Shown here in pieces: positions 34,963 to 44,917 of a DNA stretch of 64,000 nt (its first letter is position 1; each line of letters opens with the position of its first letter). The stretch comes from Alistipes sp. (GTDB taxonomy: Bacteria > Bacteroidota > Bacteroidia > Bacteroidales > Rikenellaceae), in NCBI GenBank assembly GCA_017437045.1, contig JAFSBY010000028.1, positions 62,001 to 126,000 of the forward strand, in the 5' to 3' direction. The notes beneath the pieces are model-generated. The model did no database searches. It had not been told where the DNA came from and was given only the letters and a program-made list of their open reading frames with translations. The position numbers were made by a program, and so were the translations under genes.

Positions 34963-36462
34963 TTAGTTCAACCAACGCGGGTCACCATTGCCGGTTGCAG
35001 GCGTGAAGTTCACACCACCGTTTGCGGCCGTCAGATCCAGAATTGCGTTGTCGATGTAGCTCTCGTCGAAACCGTGATTCGACTCGGTAGCGAACTCCTT
35101 CTTATCGGTACTGTCAACCGAGTTGCGAACACCCTGAATCGTGTTACCCGACATCACGAGCGTACCACCACGCTTTACCTTCTGCAAACGATAGCAGTCG
35201 TGGAAGCACGAATCCTCGAACGTGATCACATAGGCAGGCTTGTTGGCGATGTTGTTACCGAAGTCCTTATTCGGCATCATACGAATCAGCGTCGAGTTCT
35301 TAATATCGAATACACCGTTATAAGTACCGAAGCACTTGTCAATCGACTGGTTGGAAAAGCGGATGAAGTAGTTTTTGTTACCTACCGAAGCCGAAGGATA
35401 GCGGTTCCAGATCGTCGAGTTCAGTACATAGGTCTTCAGGATACCGCCATACCAGCTGGCGCCCGCCTTACCATTGACATAACCCGTACCCGACCAACCA
35501 TTGATGAAGGTGTGCCACTGGTCACCATTCTTACAATTGAGCTGTACCAAGCAGTCCGACATACGGAACTCGTCGATACCCCAAGCACCATCGCTGATGT
35601 TGAAGAGCGACGTGGTCAGCTCCTTCACCCAGCACGACTCGATGCGGATCGGCGATGTACAAGCCATCTGGCCACCCGAAGTCAGGGGTACATCCGTACG
35701 CGAGTAGTCCATCTCGATCAGGGCGCGTGAGGTCATCGACGTACAATCGAAGTTCACGTTCTTGATCTTCAGACCGCTGGCAGGCGACAACGAACCCTTC
35801 TCTCCTACCGTAACGATCGGGCGATTGCCCAATACACCACGCAGACGAATAGGAACCAGACCCGATTTTGCAGCCACGTCGAGCGTATAAGCAGCACCGG
35901 CCTCGAGGTCGAATGCCCACTCGAAGTTAGCATCGGCAGCCACAGCAGCTGCATACTCCTCAGCATGAGCCGTCATCCAATCGGTAATGTACTGACCGAT
36001 CTCCGTACCTGCGGGGATCGTCTGACCACCAATCACCGACGAGTAGCTCACCGTCGTTGCCTCAGCAGCACCGGAGTTGTTGTAACGCTCGTTGCCCAGC
36101 GTCAGCACGCTAACAGCGTAGTTCGTATCCTCCTCCAAGGGGAAGAGCAACGAACAGCCGTCCACCGTTTGGTGGTCTACCACCACAACAGGATTCGTGG
36201 GATCGTTCTGATTGATCACCGTGACCTCATAGCCACCGGCACCCATCTCAACGGGCCACTCCACCTTCACCTGCTCATTACCACTTGCATCAGTGGCCAG
36301 GCTGAATACGATCGACTCAGCGGCAGGCGACTCCAACTGAACACCGCTAATACCGGCGCTCCACGTCTCATCATCGACACCCTGTGCACACGATACGGCA
36401 AACATCGCCATAGCTGCGCAGCAAAGGCCTCCGAAGAGCTTTCTGAAAGTCATCTTTTTCAT
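34963..36462 (-). CDS. Beta-helix surface lipoprotein, DUF4957/DUF5123-like (left copy)
   Basis: 499 residues. Lipoprotein signal MKKMTFRKLFGGLCCAAMAMFAVSC with the Cys at 25. Residues about 45-130 look like a fibronectin-III-type domain (VKVEWPVEMGAGGYEVTV ... NYAVSVLTLGNERYNN); the rest is a repetitive right-handed beta-helix (GLKIKNVNFDCTSM, IRIESCWVKELTTSLFNI, NSTIWNRYP, NYFIRFSN, FDIKNSTLIRMMP). In Bacteroides pectin loci, such lipoproteins are thought to be surface glycan-binding proteins. It might have weak lyase activity, but no catalytic set is recognised. First gene of the left operon; nearly identical signal peptide to the right copy. Confidence 0.82.
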   Translation of the reverse strand: MKKMTFRKLFGGLCCAAMAMFAVSCAQGVDDETWSAGISGVQLESPAAESIVFSLATDASGNEQVKVEWPVEMGAGGYEVTVINQNDPTNPVVVVDHQTVDGCSLLFPLEEDTNYAVSVLTLGNERYNNSGAAEATTVSYSSVIGGQTIPAGTEIGQYITDWMTAHAEEYAAAVAADANFEWAFDLEAGAAYTLDVAAKSGLVPIRLRGVLGNRPIVTVGEKGSLSPASGLKIKNVNFDCTSMTSRALIEMDYSRTDVPLTSGGQMACTSPIRIESCWVKELTTSLFNISDGAWGIDEFRMSDCLVQLNCKNGDQWHTFINGWSGTGYVNGKAGASWYGGILKTYVLNSTIWNRYPSASVGNKNYFIRFSNQSIDKCFGTYNGVFDIKNSTLIRMMPNKDFGNNIANKPAYVITFEDSCFHDCYRLQKVKRGGTLVMSGNTIQGVRNSVDSTDKKEFATESNHGFDESYIDNAILDLTAANGGVNFTPATGNGDPRWLN

Positions 36463-36555
36463 AGGCTAATAATGTTAAGTTAATTAAAAGGTTTATAAAT
36501 AGTGTGTTATTCTATTTTCGAGCATTCGTTTGTTCTATTCGTCCATTCTGCAAAC

Positions 36556-36582
36556 CTTTTCTTCAAAAAAAGTGTAGTGAGC
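36556..36582 (-). repeat. 27-base conserved element, left copy
   Basis: Minus-strand sequence begins GCTCACTACACTTTTTTTGA and ends AGAAAAG; 26 of 27 bases match the right copy. 94 bases before the helix lipoprotein start. Confidence 0.85.
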
Positions 36583-36721
36583 CCATTTTTTCGGTTTTTT
36601 GACGCGCAGAAAATCGACAGGCGGATTATTTGCGTTTAATCGTTTCTTATCCTCTGTTAATCAGCTATTTATCTCTATTTTTGACCAAATTTGGGCGTAA
36701 TTATGCACACATTCAGTTATA

Positions 36722-36729
36722 CAAAGATA
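36722..36729 (-). promoter_or_regulatory. Leftward PUL promoter -7 box
   Basis: TATCTTTG on the minus strand. If used, the leader is about 255 bases and includes the 27-base element. No equally good box is seen for the right-hand operon. Confidence 0.5.
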
Positions 36730-37378
36730 ATAAAAGTTCGATCACAGAAAAAAGTTTTTGCAAAAAAAAGGGGGTAAAACCACAAAAAAAGTAATGATTA
36801 AGTCAAAAAGTGCAACAAAGCGCAGGGTTATTAAAAAATTTACAAATCAAAACCCCTGTTTCCCCTCTCCGCATTGGCCACAAAGGAGCGTCAATCACCC
36901 CATACCTATATATATTTAGGCCTTTTGAGCTTCTTTTGGGGCGGTGGGGCCTGATTGGCACATCCTTTTGCCAGCCTCTGCGTTTGGCGGAATTTCGATT
37001 TTAAGCCTCGTTGTTTTGTAAAAATTTTAGAAACGAGATTCTTGTAGTGGCACCCGCTTGCATGGCTGTTTTTTTGAACAAAATATGTTACCGAACAGAG
37101 AATCAAGGAAATAGCCGTAAGCGAGGGATAAACTATTCTTCAAAAGGTACAATTTAGCAACCGTGCCTATCAAAAGGTTACACATCCGCCCTTCCGACGA
37201 TCATAATGATCTCTTTATCAGCATTAAATCATTAAAAACAGACTGATACCAACGAATAGAACATCACTTTGGTGAATAGTATTCTGCGTTGATATTCAGC
37301 CTGTTATAATGGTTTCTCGGCTACAAACAACGTAAAATCGTATTTCGCTATTTATCAGGCGTTTAGAGTGTTTGGATT

Positions 37379-37405
37379 GCTCACTACGCTTTTTTTGAAG
37401 AAAAG
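37379..37405 (+). repeat. 27-base conserved element, right copy
   Basis: Begins GCTCACTACGCTTTTTTTGA and ends AGAAAAG on the plus strand, 122 bases before the right helix lipoprotein start; inverted relative to the left copy. Confidence 0.85.
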
Positions 37406-37526
37406 TGAGCCGGCAACAGGTCAGAACGAGGCGGTTGCGATGCGTTGAGGCGAATAGAGAGACGGTGAAAACAACACAAAAAAAACTTTATAAACCAATT
37501 TTAACTAACTAAACATTATTTAGCCT

Positions 37527-39017
37527 ATGAAAAAGATGACTTTCAGAAAGCTCTTCGGAGGTCTTTGCTGCGCAGCGATGGTGGCGTTTGCCGCATCGTG
37601 TGCTCAGGGAGCCGACGATGAGTCGTGGTCGGCAGGCGTCACCAACAGCGAGTTGGAGGCTCCTACGATTGATGATTCGTGCTTCGAGGTTGTTTCGACT
37701 TCAAGTGGAGACGTAATCAAGCTCACGTGGCCCGTGGTCTACGGTGCCGGTGGCTATCACGTCACCGTTTACGAGGAGGCGAATCCCGAGACGGCACTTG
37801 TTGACGAGGATGTTGATGGTCAGACGATCACCTTCCCGATGGTGGAGGATACCAACTTCAACATCTCGGTAACGACGTTGGGTAACGACCGTCTCAACAA
37901 CACGCAGTCGGAGGCCAATGCCTACACCTTCAGTACGTTCGGTACGCTGCAGCAGATTCCGGATGGCAGCGAGATCGCAAGCTGGATCGAAGCCAACTAT
38001 GTTGCTCCCGAGAAGGAGATCTTCGGTTTGGTGTATGAGTTGGCAGCCGGTGGTCAGTATACGCTCGATGCTCCTGCCGATTTCAAACTCGACAAGGTGA
38101 TGCTTCGTTCCGATGCTTCGAATCCTGCCACGGTAACCGTAAATGGTGATGGTGCTCTGATGTTGCAGGCTGGTCTGAAGGTGATGAACATCAAATTCGA
38201 CTGTACGGCTCAAACGGCTCGCGGTCTGTTGTTGATGCACAGCACGCCCGACAACTCGATTTCGACCGAATCGCTGGGTTACAAGGCTGCCGGTGCTAAC
38301 CAAAACTGCTTTGTGGTTGTTAAACCGGTGATTTTCGACAATTGCTGGGTGAAGAACCTGCCCAATGCTTTCTTGGATGACAACCAGCAGAAGTTCGCTC
38401 TGGCTGATTTCCGCATCACGAACTCGATCATTCAGCTCAAAAACAGCGGCTCGAATGGTTTCATCAAATTCGACAAGGGTGGCTACCTGATTCAGAAGAT
38501 GACGATCACCGGTTCGACGATCTACAACTCGGTACAGAACGGTGGTGGTGTCTATTTCATCCGCTTCTCGAACTCGTCGAACGCACAGCCCAAGAAGGTG
38601 TTTGGTAACAACAACAACTTCCTGGAGCACACGATCAAGGATTGTACGATCGCTCGTACCTTCCCCAAGAAGGATTTTGCCAACAATATGCCCAATACGC
38701 AGAACGGTCAGCGTCTGTGGTGCCACATCGAGAATGTACTCTTCTTCGATATTTTCCGCTTGGAGAAGTATATCCAATCGCAGTGGTATATGACGACCCC
38801 CAACAATGTGTTGTTCTGCTCGGCTAACGCCAGCTACAATAGCGGTGACGCAAGCAAGAAGGATAAGTTGGGTAATACCTACACGATCAACGAGGATCCG
38901 GGCTTCTCGGAGACCGACTTTGTTGAGTTGGATCTTAATGCTCCCAACGGTGGTCTGAATCTCAAGGCAAAATCGGGTGCTTTGGCTCCGACGATTGGCG
39001 ACCCGCGCTGGTTGTAA
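37527..39017 (+). CDS. Beta-helix surface lipoprotein, DUF4957/DUF5123-like (right copy)
   Basis: 496 residues. The signal peptide MKKMTFRKLFGGLCCAAM is identical to that of the left copy for 18 residues, then VAFAASC gives the lipidated Cys. An Fn3-like domain (IKLTWPVVYGAGGYHVTVYE) precedes the beta-helix (LKVMNIKFDCTAQTARGLLLMHS, PVIFDNCWVKNLPNAF, ITGSTIYNSVQ, YFIRFSNSS). Both end in GDPRWL. The mature parts have diverged far more than the signal and leader, suggesting selection for different ligands. First gene of the rightward operon, with susC 31 bases downstream. Role as surface glycan-binding protein is inferred. Confidence 0.82.
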   Translation: MKKMTFRKLFGGLCCAAMVAFAASCAQGADDESWSAGVTNSELEAPTIDDSCFEVVSTSSGDVIKLTWPVVYGAGGYHVTVYEEANPETALVDEDVDGQTITFPMVEDTNFNISVTTLGNDRLNNTQSEANAYTFSTFGTLQQIPDGSEIASWIEANYVAPEKEIFGLVYELAAGGQYTLDAPADFKLDKVMLRSDASNPATVTVNGDGALMLQAGLKVMNIKFDCTAQTARGLLLMHSTPDNSISTESLGYKAAGANQNCFVVVKPVIFDNCWVKNLPNAFLDDNQQKFALADFRITNSIIQLKNSGSNGFIKFDKGGYLIQKMTITGSTIYNSVQNGGGVYFIRFSNSSNAQPKKVFGNNNNFLEHTIKDCTIARTFPKKDFANNMPNTQNGQRLWCHIENVLFFDIFRLEKYIQSQWYMTTPNNVLFCSANASYNSGDASKKDKLGNTYTINEDPGFSETDFVELDLNAPNGGLNLKAKSGALAPTIGDPRWL

Positions 39018-39048
39018 TTCTCATACATATATTAAAATATAGGAAGAG

Positions 39049-42000
39049 ATGAAGAAGAATTTCATATATAGCTTTTGTCTGAGCTTGGCAGCGATCTTTA
39101 TGACCCTGTCGGCTATGGCACAGCAGACGGTTACAGGTACCGTTGTAGATGAGGCCGGCCAGCCCGTAATCGGTGCTACGGTCATTGTAAAGGGTTCGGC
39201 ACAGGGAACAACCACGGGCATCGATGGTAAGTTCCACCTGATCGTTCCCGCAGGCGGGGAGCTCACGGTTTCGTATTTGGGCTACATTTCGCAGGATATC
39301 AAGGATTTGAACAATCCGAAGATTACGATGGTCGAGGACCGTCAGAACATCGAGGAGGTAGTCGTTGTGGGTTACGGCTCGCAGAAGAAGGCTACGCTGA
39401 CCGGTTCGGTCGCTACGGTCGATGTGGATGATATTCAGGACATCGTGGCCGGTGACCTCGGTACGACGCTGCAGGGTTTGATGCCCGGTGTATCGGTATC
39501 GGGTGGTAACGCGCAGCCCGGTGAGCGTTCGCAGATCTACGTGCGTGACGCTTCGTCGCTGAGCGCACTGACGACCTCGGGTAACTCGGGTACGCAGGTA
39601 TTCGCACAGGAGCCGCTCTACGTGATCGACGGTTATGCTTACCCGAACGACATCGTGGTAGGTAACGACACGCAGAACTACGGTGCTGAGGTATTCTCGA
39701 ACCTCGATCCGACGATGATCGAGTCGATCTCGGTGTTGAAGGACGCTTCGGCTGCCATCTATGGTGCTCGCGCTGCCAACGGTGTTATCTTGGTAACGAC
39801 GAAGAAGGGTAAGGTAGGTGCTCCGCAGATCTCGTATAGCGCATCGATCGGTGTGGCTGATCAGAGCGCTCCGAAGATGTTGAATGCCCACCAGTATGGT
39901 CGCCTCTACAACATCATGAAGACGGCCGACGATCAGTCGATCTCGACCAACCTGAACAACACGACCGACCTCTTCCAGCTCGACGAGTTGGAGGCTATGA
40001 AGCACCTGAACTACGACCTGCTGGATGAGTATTGGGAGGCTGCCGTAAAGCAGAAGCACTCGCTCAACATCACGGGCGCCTCGGAGAAGGCTAACTACTT
40101 TGCCGGTATTTCGTACTTCAACCAGGATGGTAACTTGGGTAGCTATGCCGACGAGCGTTGGAACTACCGCGCCGGTGTCGATGTACAGGTGAACAAGTGG
40201 TTGAAGGCCGGTCTTTCGATCACGGGTGACTATGGTGAGCAGAAGAAAGCCAACATCAAGGTGGCCGGCTCGAGTGCTATGAATGACTATAACATGCTGT
40301 TGATGCACCCGCGCTACATTCCCGAGACGGTGAACGGTTTGCCGATCGTGCAGTACGGTGTATCGAACGAGCAGAAGGACAACGACCAGCTCTACAACTA
40401 CGGTCTGCTGCAGAGCCAGGGTGACAAGACCCGCACGATGAGCTCGAACATGAGCATCCAGGGTAACATTTCGGTTGATTTCGGTCAGATGTGGGCTCCG
40501 CTGCAGGGTTTGCAGGCTCGTTTGAGCTATGGTAAGTCGATCTCGACGAGCAAGACCAACCAGGCAACCTCGCGCTTTACGCTCTACGAGATGGTTGAGC
40601 GTTTTGGTTCGGGTCAGCACCTCTACACGCCGACCGCACAGACCACGCAGGAGGATTTCGAGCGTTTGATGGCTTCCGAGAACTTCACCGAGCGTGATTT
40701 GGCCAACTCGAATGGTGGTACGGGTAGCGCTACGCTGCTGCGCGATATGAGCCGTGCGGACAACTATCAGCTCAACTTCCAGGTAAACTACAACCGTTCG
40801 TTCGGTAAGCACACCGTAGGCGCGATGTTCAACATCGAGAAGTCAGAGGCTGAGGCCGAGTGGAGCCGTGCCGCTAAGGATGATCCGTATTCGTTCACGA
40901 CCGGTTCGTCGAACACCGCTACGGGTACGATGTCGGCTGAGTTCAAGGGTTCGATGTCGGGTACGCTGTCGTATCTGGGTCGTATCAACTACTCGTACGA
41001 TGACAAGTATCTGTTGGATGCGCTGTTGCGTGTCGATTCGTCGACGAAGTTTGCTCCCGAGAACTACTGGGGTTACTTCCCCTCGGTATCGGCCGGTTGG
41101 GTAGTATCGAAGGAGAATTGGTTTGCCGACAACGTGAAGTGGATTGATTTCTTGAAGCTCCGCGCATCGTTCGGTCTGACGGGTCGTGACAACTGTACGG
41201 CTTGGCAGTGGATGCAGAGCTATTCGGCCACCGAGGGTTCGGAAGGCGGTCCGGTATTCGGAACGGGTACGGACAACAAGACGAGCAACCACCTAACGTG
41301 GTCGAAGGCGATGGCCGCTATAAACCGCGACGTACACTGGGATAAGTCGTACAAGATGAACATCGGTTTGGATGTAAACCTCTTGAACAACCGCTTGGGT
41401 CTGGTATTCGAGGGTTACAAGGAGTGGAACCGCGAGATGTTGATGATCCTCTCACAGAATGTGCCTCTCACCGTAGGTACCGAGTCGGCTGCTGTGAACC
41501 TCGGCGAGATGAACTCGTGGGGTCTGGAGTTCTCGGCTAACTGGAGCGACCGCATCGGTAAGGACTTCAAGTACAAGATCGGTATTCAGACCGGTTATGG
41601 CGACAACAAGGTGCTCGTAGCCGACTTTGAGACCTCGGCCGACAAGTACTACAAGTCGATGAAGCAGGGAGGCCGCACGGATGTAGGTACGTGGGGTATG
41701 CAGTGCCTCGGTATGTTCCGTTCGTATCAGGACATCAACGAGTACGTAGAGCGTTACGGTATCACCTCGTATATGGGTATGTCCGTTGAGGATATCCGTC
41801 CGGGTATGCTGATCTACAAGGATATTCGTGGTGAGGCCTTTGACAAGGAGACGATGACCTATGCAGGTCCCGATGGTAATATCAGCGATGACTACGATCA
41901 GGTACGTCTGTCGAACCGCTCGAACCCCTACAGCTTGACGACCAACCTCGGCGCCGAGTGGAAGGGTATCTCGCTCAACGCACAGATTTCGGCTTCGTGG

Positions 42001-42438
42001 GGCGGTTATTCGTTCGTTCCGAACGCTGCTCTGCAGAGTGTGAACATGGAGGTTTACAGCATGCCTTCATTCTGGAATCCCGACAACGTATTTACTTACC
42101 AGGACATCTATGACGTAAACGGCAATCTGCTGATCGCTGAGAACCGCGACGCAGGTCTTCCGAACCCCGAGTTCTCGGATGTGAATGCTCGTCAATCGTC
42201 GTTCTGGCGTGTAAGCGGTACGCGCGTGGCTCTGCGCCGTCTGACGTTGGCCTACTCGTTGCCCAAAAAGTGGCTGCAGCCGATCGGCATCTCGTCGGTA
42301 CGTGTAAACGTAACGGGTACCAACCTCTTCGATTTCTATAACCCCTATCCCGATAATTTCATGAGCACGCTGGCAGGCTCGTATGGCAAATACCCCAACC
42401 TGCGTAACTGGACGATCGGTGTAAATGTATCATTCTAA
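39049..42438 (+). CDS. SusC/RagA-family TonB-dependent transporter (right copy)
   Basis: 1129 residues. Signal peptide MKKNFIYSFCLSLAAIFMTLSAMA; CarboxypepD_reg-like domain (VVDEAGQPVIGATVIVKG ... VSYLGY); linker EDRQNIEEVVVVGYGS; plug QEPLYVIDGYAYPND and ISVLKDASAAIYGARAANG; barrel ending ...TIGVNVSF. Aligns with the left copy over its full length by eye, with matching phrases such as HPRYIPE, PLQGL.AR.SY.KSIST and ITSYMGM. Codons are biased like enolase (GGT, CGT, TAC), suggesting high expression. Works with the SusD encoded 9 bases downstream. Confidence 0.96.
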   Translation: MKKNFIYSFCLSLAAIFMTLSAMAQQTVTGTVVDEAGQPVIGATVIVKGSAQGTTTGIDGKFHLIVPAGGELTVSYLGYISQDIKDLNNPKITMVEDRQNIEEVVVVGYGSQKKATLTGSVATVDVDDIQDIVAGDLGTTLQGLMPGVSVSGGNAQPGERSQIYVRDASSLSALTTSGNSGTQVFAQEPLYVIDGYAYPNDIVVGNDTQNYGAEVFSNLDPTMIESISVLKDASAAIYGARAANGVILVTTKKGKVGAPQISYSASIGVADQSAPKMLNAHQYGRLYNIMKTADDQSISTNLNNTTDLFQLDELEAMKHLNYDLLDEYWEAAVKQKHSLNITGASEKANYFAGISYFNQDGNLGSYADERWNYRAGVDVQVNKWLKAGLSITGDYGEQKKANIKVAGSSAMNDYNMLLMHPRYIPETVNGLPIVQYGVSNEQKDNDQLYNYGLLQSQGDKTRTMSSNMSIQGNISVDFGQMWAPLQGLQARLSYGKSISTSKTNQATSRFTLYEMVERFGSGQHLYTPTAQTTQEDFERLMASENFTERDLANSNGGTGSATLLRDMSRADNYQLNFQVNYNRSFGKHTVGAMFNIEKSEAEAEWSRAAKDDPYSFTTGSSNTATGTMSAEFKGSMSGTLSYLGRINYSYDDKYLLDALLRVDSSTKFAPENYWGYFPSVSAGWVVSKENWFADNVKWIDFLKLRASFGLTGRDNCTAWQWMQSYSATEGSEGGPVFGTGTDNKTSNHLTWSKAMAAINRDVHWDKSYKMNIGLDVNLLNNRLGLVFEGYKEWNREMLMILSQNVPLTVGTESAAVNLGEMNSWGLEFSANWSDRIGKDFKYKIGIQTGYGDNKVLVADFETSADKYYKSMKQGGRTDVGTWGMQCLGMFRSYQDINEYVERYGITSYMGMSVEDIRPGMLIYKDIRGEAFDKETMTYAGPDGNISDDYDQVRLSNRSNPYSLTTNLGAEWKGISLNAQISASWGGYSFVPNAALQSVNMEVYSMPSFWNPDNVFTYQDIYDVNGNLLIAENRDAGLPNPEFSDVNARQSSFWRVSGTRVALRRLTLAYSLPKKWLQPIGISSVRVNVTGTNLFDFYNPYPDNFMSTLAGSYGKYPNLRNWTIGVNVSF

Positions 42439-42447
42439 CAATCGAAT

Positions 42448-44682
42448 ATGATGATGAAAAAGATAATGAATTTCAAATCGCTCGCTATGGGCCTTGCCGT
42501 AGCTTCGCTCGGTCTGGCTGCTTGTAGCGATGCCTTCCTCGAGGAGAAGAAGGACCTCGATCGTGTAAGTACGATCATTTACGATGACTTCGAGGGTGCA
42601 GAGGGCCGTGTAAACGACTGCTACTCGTGGTCGTTGCTGGGTGCCAATTCGTACGACAACCAGGCTGTTCAAAGCAAGGGTATGACCTTTGGTGGTTCGG
42701 ATTACCTCTCGCAGACGACCGAGGAGTACGTTGGTTTGTGCGACTGGGTGAACCCCGAGTACAACATGAACAATGTAAACTACGAGGGTAAGAAGATGCC
42801 TTACGACTACTTCCAGGGTGCTGCGGGTAATGTTACGCAGAGCCCCTACGGACGTATTCGTAACTTCAACGATATGATCCGCGGCATCAACGATGGTGCG
42901 CTCTCGCAGGAGGAGAAGGATATGCTGCTCGGTCAGGTGCACTTCTGGCGTGCTTGGGCTTACTACCAGCTCGTTAAGTGGCATGGTGGTGTGCCTATCG
43001 TAACCGATGTGCTCGATCCGATCGAGGGCCCCGGAACGCCCCGTTCGTCGGCTGAGGAGTGCTTCCAGTTTATCTTCGACGAGTTGGATCTGTCGGCTCA
43101 GCTCTTGGAGGCTGCTACGGGTCAAGGTGGTTGGGCTGAGGCTTCGGACTGGGGCCGCGTAACGACCGCTTCGGCTTTGGCACTGAAGGGCCGTCTGATG
43201 AACCTCTGGGCAAGCCCGATGTTCAACCGTCAGAACGACATCTCGCGTTGGGAGGCTGCTTATCAGTTCATCAGCGAGTCGTTGCCGAAGATTCAGGCTT
43301 GCGGCCACGGCTTGGTGGATGGTTCGACCAAGACGGCTGCCGGTTGGGCTGACATCTTCGCTCGCACCGACCGCAACCCCGAGGCTGTCATGGTACAGTT
43401 GTTCAACACCTTCGATGGTGAGACCGACGACAGCGCAGATGAGACGATCGTATTGAACAGTGGTTGGGAGCACTCGATCCGCCCGAAGAACACGGGTGGT
43501 GATGGCGGTCTGCAGCCTTCGCAGATGATCATCGACCTCTTCCCGATGGCCGATGGTAAGGTTCCCTCGGTAGCTTCGAACTACACCTCGCTGGGTGTTT
43601 CGGAGATTGAGTACGATGAGGCTTGCCCGTGGATGAACCGCGACCCGCGTTTCTACCGCACGTTTGCCTTCCCGGGTGTACGTTGGGCCATGAACGGCGA
43701 CCCCTCGTCGTACAATGCAAACAACTGGAAGGGTAGCGATTATGAGTGCTGGAGCTATGTATGGTATCTGAAAGACGATGCTTCGAAGATCAACGAGTTC
43801 CGTTCGTCGTCGAACCACGGTCCCGACGGTCTGAATGGCTCGGCCAAGGGTTTCTATGTACGTAAGCGTACGTGCGACAACGATGTTTCGGGTGCCAACT
43901 ACCTCTATACGGGTTCGTTCCGTCGTTCGGCTGCTCCCTATCTCGAGATCCGCTACACGGAGGTACTGCTCAACTTGGCCGAGGCTGCTGCCGGTGCCAA
44001 CAAGCTCGATGTAGCTGTTGATCAGCTGCGCCAGATCCGTAGCCGCGTGGGTTACACCGGTGACTGCGGTATCGCCAATGGCATGAGCCAAGGTCAGACG
44101 ATGGCCGCTGTGCTCTACGAGCGTATGATCGAGCTGGCCTTCGAGGGTAAGCGTTTCGAGGATGCTCGTCGTTGGATGCTCTTCGACGGTGGTGCTGAAC
44201 TTCCCAACGGTGCTCCCTCGACGTGGAACGTATCGGGCTGGGGTGGTAACACCTGCACGTGGCTCGGCATCGCTCCGCTCAATGGCAAGCGTCGTGAGAA
44301 CTATGAGTTCCACATCACCTATGATGCCGGTATGGGTGCCGGTATCGGTGAGGACCTGACGAATGGTGACCCGTTGACCAACGTGGCAGGCATCGCACGT
44401 CCGGCAGCTATCGACTTCCGTCAGGAGGGTGAGGCTTTGACGGCTCAGTTCGACGCTTTGAAGGCTTGGTATGGTCAGTATCTGGCTTGCAAGGTCTACT
44501 CGGGTGACGCATACAACGAGGAAACGGGTATCGACTATGCCATCACGTGGCGTCCTCACTACTACTTTGTCGGTTTCCGCAAGCCGGAGTCGATGGAGAA
44601 GTTTGAGCAGACGATCGGTTGGGACAAGACCGATGGTTCGTGGGGTACGTTTGACCCGCTGGCCTCCAACTCGGTGCAGTAA
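42448..44682 (+). CDS. SusD/RagB-family surface glycan-binding lipoprotein (right copy)
   Basis: 744 residues; start at the first of three consecutive ATG codons (the exact one is uncertain). Lipoprotein signal MMMKKIMNFKSLAMGLAVAS ending in lipobox GLAAC. SusD phrases: DAFLEEKKDLDRV, GRIRNFNDMIRGIN, GQVHFWRAWAYYQLVKWHGGVPI, YERMIELAFEGKRFEDARRWMLF. The C-terminal region, with GWGGNTCTWLGIAPLNGKRR and EQTIGWDKTDGSWGTFDPLA, closely parallels the left copy. Last gene of the rightward mirror operon. Confidence 0.95.
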   Translation: MMMKKIMNFKSLAMGLAVASLGLAACSDAFLEEKKDLDRVSTIIYDDFEGAEGRVNDCYSWSLLGANSYDNQAVQSKGMTFGGSDYLSQTTEEYVGLCDWVNPEYNMNNVNYEGKKMPYDYFQGAAGNVTQSPYGRIRNFNDMIRGINDGALSQEEKDMLLGQVHFWRAWAYYQLVKWHGGVPIVTDVLDPIEGPGTPRSSAEECFQFIFDELDLSAQLLEAATGQGGWAEASDWGRVTTASALALKGRLMNLWASPMFNRQNDISRWEAAYQFISESLPKIQACGHGLVDGSTKTAAGWADIFARTDRNPEAVMVQLFNTFDGETDDSADETIVLNSGWEHSIRPKNTGGDGGLQPSQMIIDLFPMADGKVPSVASNYTSLGVSEIEYDEACPWMNRDPRFYRTFAFPGVRWAMNGDPSSYNANNWKGSDYECWSYVWYLKDDASKINEFRSSSNHGPDGLNGSAKGFYVRKRTCDNDVSGANYLYTGSFRRSAAPYLEIRYTEVLLNLAEAAAGANKLDVAVDQLRQIRSRVGYTGDCGIANGMSQGQTMAAVLYERMIELAFEGKRFEDARRWMLFDGGAELPNGAPSTWNVSGWGGNTCTWLGIAPLNGKRRENYEFHITYDAGMGAGIGEDLTNGDPLTNVAGIARPAAIDFRQEGEALTAQFDALKAWYGQYLACKVYSGDAYNEETGIDYAITWRPHYYFVGFRKPESMEKFEQTIGWDKTDGSWGTFDPLASNSVQ

Positions 44683-44753
44683 ATCAATGAATGAGTGTAT
44701 GATGGGATCACCTGCCCAATCGGCGGGTAATCCCATTCATACCAATAAAAATC

Positions 44754-44791
44754 GATTGCGCGTATAGTAAAAGCAACATGCACGCGCAATC
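44754..44791. repeat. Perfect 10-bp inverted repeat
   Basis: GATTGCGCGT and ACGCGCAATC separated by 18 bases; no T-run, so not a typical terminator. Confidence 0.6.
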
Positions 44792-44905
44792 AAGACTCCC
44801 CAACAGATGATATTCGATCAAGAACGTTTTGACAACGTTACCCAGAACCGCCCCCATAAATCGCTGAGGGGGGGGGAATTACGTAGTCGATCGGTACGAG
44901 TAACA

Positions 44906-44913
44906 TATCTTTA
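44906..44913 (+). promoter_or_regulatory. Weak -7 box for third SusC
   Basis: TATCTTTA, one base off TAnnTTTG, ending four bases before the stem-loop at 44918. Confidence 0.35.
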
Positions 44914-44917
44914 ATTC

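Larger units (their letters stand above)
36463..37526. other. Divergent regulatory region of the mirror PUL
   Basis: 1064 bases, very AT-rich, with no convincing gene. Contains homologous leaders next to both start codons (36463-36499 and 37488-37526, sharing TTATAAACC ... AACATTATT ... AGCCT), an inverted 27-base element pair, and a leftward promoter box. The 300-base middle, 36800-37150, shows no recognised element and could hold a small RNA. Confidence 0.7.

Noticed and set aside
36810-37004. Plus-strand reading frame in the same region
   Set aside because: No start context and no recognisable protein; ends without supporting signals.
36906-37106. Small basic reading frame in the PUL divergent region
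   Set aside because: No homology recognised, no promoter or leader, poor codon use; likely chance in AT-rich DNA.
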